DNA from: Abyssibacter sp036156195
Lineage (GTDB): Bacteria; Pseudomonadota; Gammaproteobacteria; Nevskiales; OUC007
Reading direction: 5' to 3'
Assembly (NCBI GenBank): GCA_036156195.1
Contig: JAYZUZ010000018.1
Location: forward strand, 124,001-188,000
DNA length: 64,000 bases
The translations under genes and the position numbers were made by a program. The notes below the pieces were generated by a model. That model was not told where the DNA came from. It was given only the letters and a program-made list of their open reading frames with translations, and searched no databases. This document shows positions 60,501-64,000 of the stretch, piece by piece (position 1 is the first letter of the stretch; every line of letters begins with the position of its first letter).

Positions 60501-61914
60501 GTTGTTTCTTCCAATCCTCGGCGTCCTGCCAATCCGGCGCCGTGGCAAGAAAGCGCTCCAGCGTCGCATCGGGCTGCGGCGCCAGGGGCTGCTGATACAC
60601 CCAGATGTCTTCGGGACTGCGCAGCCAGGCCTCAAGCATGGCTCCGCTACCCGCAGGCAGTCGGGCCTCTGGAAACTGGGACTGCGCCAGTGCCGTCTCC
60701 GCGTGGTCGCGCAGCAATGCCGGGGCAAAACGGTCGGACGCAAGGCCTGCGGCGTTCAGGTCCTCTTCATCCAGCAGATCTTCCAGCTGCCAGCGACGCT
60801 CCCCGTCCAGGGCATGCCCCGCCGCCAATGTCCATTCGCCGACCTGCCCACGCCGGGCCACCAGCTGGCTCTTGACGCGGTATTCCACCTCGTAGAGCCG
60901 CCGCGCATTCGGAAATAACTTGTAGCGCCGGCTGCGCTGCGCATACGTTTCGCTGATCAGCGGCTCACCGGTGGCCGGATCGGTTGCCGTATTCTCGCCC
61001 GCCAGGGGACGGAGCTGAGGATCGGCCGGATCATCCGGTGGCGTGCCGCGCAGACGCTCATCGAAATCACTCCAGCCATCACGGTCCGTGTCGCGGGGCT
61101 GGCCCGTCGCCGGATCCATCTCATCAGCGCGCAGCCACTCGTCAAAATCGCTCCAGCCGTCGCCGTCGCTGTCCGCGAAACGATCGTCCTGCAGCGGATC
61201 ACTCCCGATGGCCGCCTCCACCAGATCGGGCACACCGTCGTTGTCCGTATCGCGACGCTCGCCCAGCGGATGGTCCGTCGCGATCTCGAACTGGCGCTGC
61301 ATGGATGCCAGCGGCGTACCCGTCGCGTCTTCGACATCCACACGCAGGCTGTATCGACCATCGCGAATCAACGGCAGCGAAAGACCCGCATAACCATCCC
61401 CCAGGGGGCGTGGCGGCTCACAGCCTGCGCTGTTCTGACTTCCGCACAGGCGCAGGTCTCGTTCCAACTCACCGTTGACCCGGATCAGCACCCGCAACTG
61501 CGGCTCGGCCAGCAGTTCGGCAGACAGGCCCACAGACACCGCAATCGTCCCGCGATAACGACCCGCAGCCGGGGCCAGCCGGAGCCGTGGCTCGGGCCCG
61601 GCGGTCTGGGCACTACGATCGGTGATCTGCAGGCCAGCCAGCGAGATCGCCGGCTGCCCCGGCGTCATGGGTACCGAGCTGGACGCCAGTTCATTGACCA
61701 GGACTTGCTGCGAACCGGTGGTCGCAAAAACCGGCCCCTGCGCACCGATATAGGCAGGCACCCAGCCACCAGCATCGGCGCCAAACGCGGCGCCGGAGAC
61801 CGGATCCACCACCCAGAGATCGGGGTTGCTGCCGTCGAACACGGCGCTGGTCTGCGCATGACCACCTGTCGTGGCCAGCGCACCCGCCAAGGCTGCCCAT
61901 TTCAAGGCCTTCAT
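57547..61914 (-). CDS. Giant secreted protein with TSP3, Calx-beta and PKD-like domains
   Basis: The product is 1455 residues with a signal peptide (cleavage after GGHAQ). Domains in order: beta-rich N-terminal region; TSP3-type calcium loops around residues 220-295 (DTDNDGVPDLVE, DSDGDGWSDFDE, DTDRDGWSDFDE); a long helical region (about 320-675); two more calcium loops (DADSDGDGVSNRDE, DTDGDGLSDQND); a Calx-beta domain (about 750-850); a PKD/REJ-like domain (about 860-960); and a C-terminal beta-propeller-like region. GGGAGG lies 7 bases before the ATG, which overlaps the upstream stop (ATGA). A calcium-stabilised surface or extracellular adhesin-like role is inferred. Confidence 0.82.
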   Translation of the reverse strand: MKALKWAALAGALATTGGHAQTSAVFDGSNPDLWVVDPVSGAAFGADAGGWVPAYIGAQGPVFATTGSQQVLVNELASSSVPMTPGQPAISLAGLQITDRSAQTAGPEPRLRLAPAAGRYRGTIAVSVGLSAELLAEPQLRVLIRVNGELERDLRLCGSQNSAGCEPPRPLGDGYAGLSLPLIRDGRYSLRVDVEDATGTPLASMQRQFEIATDHPLGERRDTDNDGVPDLVEAAIGSDPLQDDRFADSDGDGWSDFDEWLRADEMDPATGQPRDTDRDGWSDFDERLRGTPPDDPADPQLRPLAGENTATDPATGEPLISETYAQRSRRYKLFPNARRLYEVEYRVKSQLVARRGQVGEWTLAAGHALDGERRWQLEDLLDEEDLNAAGLASDRFAPALLRDHAETALAQSQFPEARLPAGSGAMLEAWLRSPEDIWVYQQPLAPQPDATLERFLATAPDWQDAEDWKKQLIAWLEQVLVVDTRQAVDWSSTRVAYVLEKLLSDEARVNAGPTPILFNSRVPTQPREWLTAFVDRLRAGPLPGGLGELIQRLTEALRAETEALAAYAELGAFIDEATTAEALPDAEFSDVWVARRLADSFDRPPEGCLVADAYLASLDAAARQAFDQRCPVFATEGDVVAALARDRARSYLARLLLIVDLDTLEADPSLLIADADSDGDGVSNRDELALSPILTAGDPRLADTDGDGLSDQNDLCPNDVSDRCLGVPNTPALQADSRARVVEGPVGTTAVLSFTLDRAVDFDVSIRVETALLDGDTATEGLDFSPVQETLRIPAGQRLVLLRLPVLPDQETEPTEQFSVVITAVDGARSLVPEQRILVEILDAPPVDAEPDAPTAVASAPDRVAAGVEVSLDGSGSQDPAGGGLRYRWVQSSGPTVTLQGAEQAVARWTAPEQASDTTYGFELQVTDRLDRMATTAVVVVVTAADLPPEVVATAAFAVEQGGRLDVTNSDLFRFVREPNGEALTRGAFTGTPEGGRFVADAEGFRFHAFNGEQAVTERGVQDIAAVGRTRVAFIRSGTDDAASDLVIFDGLTETREVIPVSDIGELLSAGEQPVLYLSGGLSSELFVYDPMRGLRSTGGSGPFALSLDGRVEASTGDLYFCDGSVWVSVDAETATTQRSSTACLGFSTSQILAQRGERLCVAEDSQLFCADGLGGMRLVHSLPNRVAALFALGQELLVAVDDFETLNGYRWWRVDAQDALSTVGELPNSFVPPVGIVSEQDGLLLGVQVDGQVQVHRWLGGNQPVEAVSVADYPEFDRFDLGTLATAGRQLFWNTPLSQSREGLLRIDLEAYVPAAGGAAPRLAPLVVLNEQPTEFAGRPLPIRIATDQGVTGVELPLVSSDDGVHCRLVLVDDTGDQIERLGDLRCDPPVLPLALPGGEMLVYVRQGGEPDFLRRVFRTDGRPLSGTTSFAVDIADPGGATVQLPIEIEVTEP

Positions 61915-64000
61915 GACGCACCTCCCGTCGTGGCAACCGCCGCGCTACCGGATTCCACCCAGGGCGTCTGACGCCATCGCCGGATACCGTGATCGGCCGT
62001 CAAGAAGACCAGCTGATACCGGTAGTCGTAGCCGACCAGACGCGTACGCCGGTCGTGATAGGCCAGCTGGAATCCACCCGGCAAATCGGGGTCTTCGATC
62101 AACTTGATGAAGGGGTCTGCCAGCCGGTCGAAGGGCTCGCCGCGCAATCCGCCGATGCGCTCGAAATGCAGCCGGTCGATCAACGGCGAGACCTCCATCC
62201 AGTCGCTGATCACCCCGTCCGGGCTGCGCGCCTGCCGATAGACGATGAAGTCCAGCACCTCGCCCAGCGACGCCCGCAGCTGGCGGCTCTCGGCCAGGCT
62301 GCAGGTCGGCTGAATAAAGCTGCCCGCGGAGCGCGGCTTGCCATCGAATCCCAGCAGATCGGCGAGATTGCAGGCAGAGATGCTGACCCGACTAAACGCC
62401 GGTGCCAGCGGGATCAGCCACGCCGTCTGCTCCTCGAGATTCGCAGGCATGAGTTGATCACCACGCAGCACGGTGAGCGCCTCACCCTCCGGCGCCTGCG
62501 CAACAACAGGCCACGGTAGATAGTCGGGCGGTACGTACTGATCCGAGCGCTCTGCACAAAGCGGCGCACTCCAGTCCGACACCGGCGCGTCCACCCCGGC
62601 ACCGGCAGGACCGATTGCGCGCAGGCGCAGACACCAGCGCTCCCCCAACGCCGCCGCATCCGCGAGTTCATCCGGCAGCGGAACACCCTGCGCCTGAATC
62701 TCGGTGCTGATGCTGGCGCCCGCGCTCGGTACAGCCTGGAGAACCGTGCTGTCCGCTGTCTGGCCACGCTCCCGCATCAATTCGATCATCGTGACGGTGA
62801 CGGGCTCCGGCGACTGCGCCCACCGCGCGGTAGCGCGGCGTCCAGAAAACTCCAAAGCCACCGGCTGGGGCGGCGATGGCGGCGCAAACTGCTGACCACC
62901 GGCCGCAATGCAACCCGCGTAACGCGTGGCCGACTGATTGTTCTGCGCATCCTGCGTGGTGGCATGGAAGCAGCCCACGCCCGCAGCCAGTTCGAAATCC
63001 TCGATCCGTTCCGGGGTCGCCGTGCCGCATGAACTCGCCACGCGCGTGTTACGCCCGGCAATCCGACGGAACAGCGAGCCGCAGGTGCCGGGTGGGAAGG
63101 CAACATCCACGTACACCGAACCCGGCAAGGTGTCTCCCGCCGCAACCGGTTGGCGCTCACAGGCATCGCGGACCAGCGCGACATCGCCGGATTGGCAGAA
63201 ACGGGCCGGATCCTCGACAGGGACCGTGCAGTAGCGTGCGTCAACGCCCTTGTCTGCCGGTTCGATCTGATATTGCAGACTGAATCGGCCGTCGCAAAGA
63301 CCCTGCTGCGCGACCAGCCGGCACAAGGTGTCGGTCGCCTCATCCAGCTCGCGCACCGCAAAGGTCTGGGTGGGGTCCGGCAAGGTGGCTTGCTGGCCAC
63401 AGGCCACGCCGACACGCCGGCCGGTCTGAATGCCGTCGCGCAGCTGCCAGGTCGTGGTTGCGTTAACCATCTCCAGTCGGCACCCGCACTGGGCATCACC
63501 CCCGGCCTCAAACGTCACCTCCGGTGCTGCAGGCGGCGTCCGCTCCGGCGTGATGGCTCGCACGGGTGGCGACAGCAGGCTGGCGCGGGATCCGGTGGTG
63601 ACACTGGCCACGCGATACCAGTACACCACGCCCGGGTCAGCGGCGGGTGTTTCATCGACCAGACGAATCTCTGTCCGCTGCGCAGCCCCGACAGACACGC
63701 GATCCAGACGGGCGTCCTTGGCCAGGGCCGACCCCGGACCAAACGCGGGGCGAGTGGCGTCGCACTGCGCACCGGCGGGCAGTTGTCCGGCGGCAATGCG
63801 TGCACGCTCCTCGGCATCGCTGTACCCGTCTCCGTCCGAGTCCCTGAACCCCGCAGCCTGTTCGAAAGTCTCGAAGCGATACACGCGGTAGTCCGCCACA
63901 TCCACCGACACCGACCGCCGGGGATCGGTATTGCAGTTGCCGGTCGGGCCGACCAGTTCCAGACGGTTGGTCAGCCGCGCCTCCAGCGGATTGCAAATCT
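61911..64000 (-). CDS. Large Cys-rich exported-type protein, 5' end beyond window
   Basis: The frame is open from the stop at 61911 to the right edge (696 residues visible); the first Met-like codon inside the window (GTG at 63911) is not the start, because no stop precedes it up to the edge. Visible features are fibronectin-III-like strands (VYWYRVASVT; PPQPVALEFSGRRATARW), one calcium-loop motif (DSDGDGYSDAEE) and about 20 Cys, many likely disulfide-bonded. It is translationally coupled to the next gene. It heads, or lies early in, a three-gene operon of giant exported proteins. Confidence 0.8.
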   Translation of the reverse strand, partial: ICNPLEARLTNRLELVGPTGNCNTDPRRSVSVDVADYRVYRFETFEQAAGFRDSDGDGYSDAEERARIAAGQLPAGAQCDATRPAFGPGSALAKDARLDRVSVGAAQRTEIRLVDETPAADPGVVYWYRVASVTTGSRASLLSPPVRAITPERTPPAAPEVTFEAGGDAQCGCRLEMVNATTTWQLRDGIQTGRRVGVACGQQATLPDPTQTFAVRELDEATDTLCRLVAQQGLCDGRFSLQYQIEPADKGVDARYCTVPVEDPARFCQSGDVALVRDACERQPVAAGDTLPGSVYVDVAFPPGTCGSLFRRIAGRNTRVASSCGTATPERIEDFELAAGVGCFHATTQDAQNNQSATRYAGCIAAGGQQFAPPSPPQPVALEFSGRRATARWAQSPEPVTVTMIELMRERGQTADSTVLQAVPSAGASISTEIQAQGVPLPDELADAAALGERWCLRLRAIGPAGAGVDAPVSDWSAPLCAERSDQYVPPDYLPWPVVAQAPEGEALTVLRGDQLMPANLEEQTAWLIPLAPAFSRVSISACNLADLLGFDGKPRSAGSFIQPTCSLAESRQLRASLGEVLDFIVYRQARSPDGVISDWMEVSPLIDRLHFERIGGLRGEPFDRLADPFIKLIEDPDLPGGFQLAYHDRRTRLVGYDYRYQLVFLTADHGIRRWRQTPWVESGSAAVATTGGAS

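Noticed and set aside
59524..60918. 464-codon plus-strand open frame
   Set aside because: Antisense to the giant TSP3 protein gene; no motif or start signal.

Overview
The window is a GC-rich bacterial chromosome segment. It most likely comes from an aerobic, metabolically versatile gammaproteobacterium: the PrpR/sigma-54 control of prpBC-acnD-prpF-prpD, the Pseudomonas-like PhhA, a GlyGly-CTERM-type sorting tail and the encoded-CCA tRNAs all point that way. I cannot fix the genus; a Nevskiales/Salinisphaerales-type lineage is only a guess. Genes are dense, many overlap by 4 bases (ATGA/GTGA), and long antisense open frames are frequent artefacts of the base composition. No rRNA, CRISPR array, intact insertion sequence or phage is visible.

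Layout. 1-3.0 kb: a minus-strand operon headed by a secreted protein built of 16-residue repeats, divergent from a LuxR-type regulator, with three 15-bp tandem operator-like repeats between them. 3.1-5.4 kb: a PilJ-type sensor kinase, a single-domain response regulator and a DUF4124 protein. 5.5-6.5 kb: a short-chain dehydrogenase and a DUF454 membrane protein. 6.7-9.4 kb: a polysaccharide flippase and a PP-loop (SGGVDS) protein. 9.56-9.83 kb: a tRNA-His/tRNA-Lys operon with its own promoter and terminator. 9.8-16.5 kb: the full phenylalanine/tyrosine route in one operon (phhA, hpd, hmgA, fahA, maiA, acetoacetyl-CoA synthetase). 16.7 kb: an HSL-type esterase. 17.7-20.4 kb: a sulfur/persulfide operon (TauE exporter, persulfide-dioxygenase-like hydrolase, two YeeE/YedE halves) divergent from a CsoR/CstR-like repressor. 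20.5-29.9 kb: the 2-methylcitrate (propionate) operon with its sigma-54 activator PrpR. 29.9-34.1 kb: two small hypothetical genes and a signalling cassette (REC-GGDEF, Cache-type kinase, REC). 34.2-34.6 kb: tRNA-Arg(TCT) followed by a tandem 138/139-bp repeat containing copies of the tRNA 3' end.

34.6-48.2 kb is the most interesting region. It encodes an acetophenone/acetone-carboxylase-type four-subunit enzyme (two HyuA-like subunits, one HyuB-like subunit, a small Cys-rich subunit), a MalT/LAL regulator, an enone/quinone-type reductase, and divergently an acyl-CoA ligase and an SCP2-type thiolase. Read together these give a plausible ketone route: enone reduction, ATP-dependent carboxylation to a beta-keto acid, CoA activation and thiolysis. 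48.2-53.7 kb: two exported proteins under a TetR regulator with twin operators, a secreted hydrolase with a sorting tail, and a saccharopine-dehydrogenase-like oxidoreductase. 53.95-54.21 kb: a 264-bp MITE-like element sitting exactly on the stop codon of the next operon. 54.2-64.0 kb: three translationally coupled genes for very large exported proteins with calcium-binding-type DxDGDG repeats, running off the right edge.

Metabolic logic: the Tyr operon yields fumarate and acetoacetyl-CoA, the prp operon consumes propionyl-CoA, and the ketone island would yield acyl-CoA plus acetyl-CoA.
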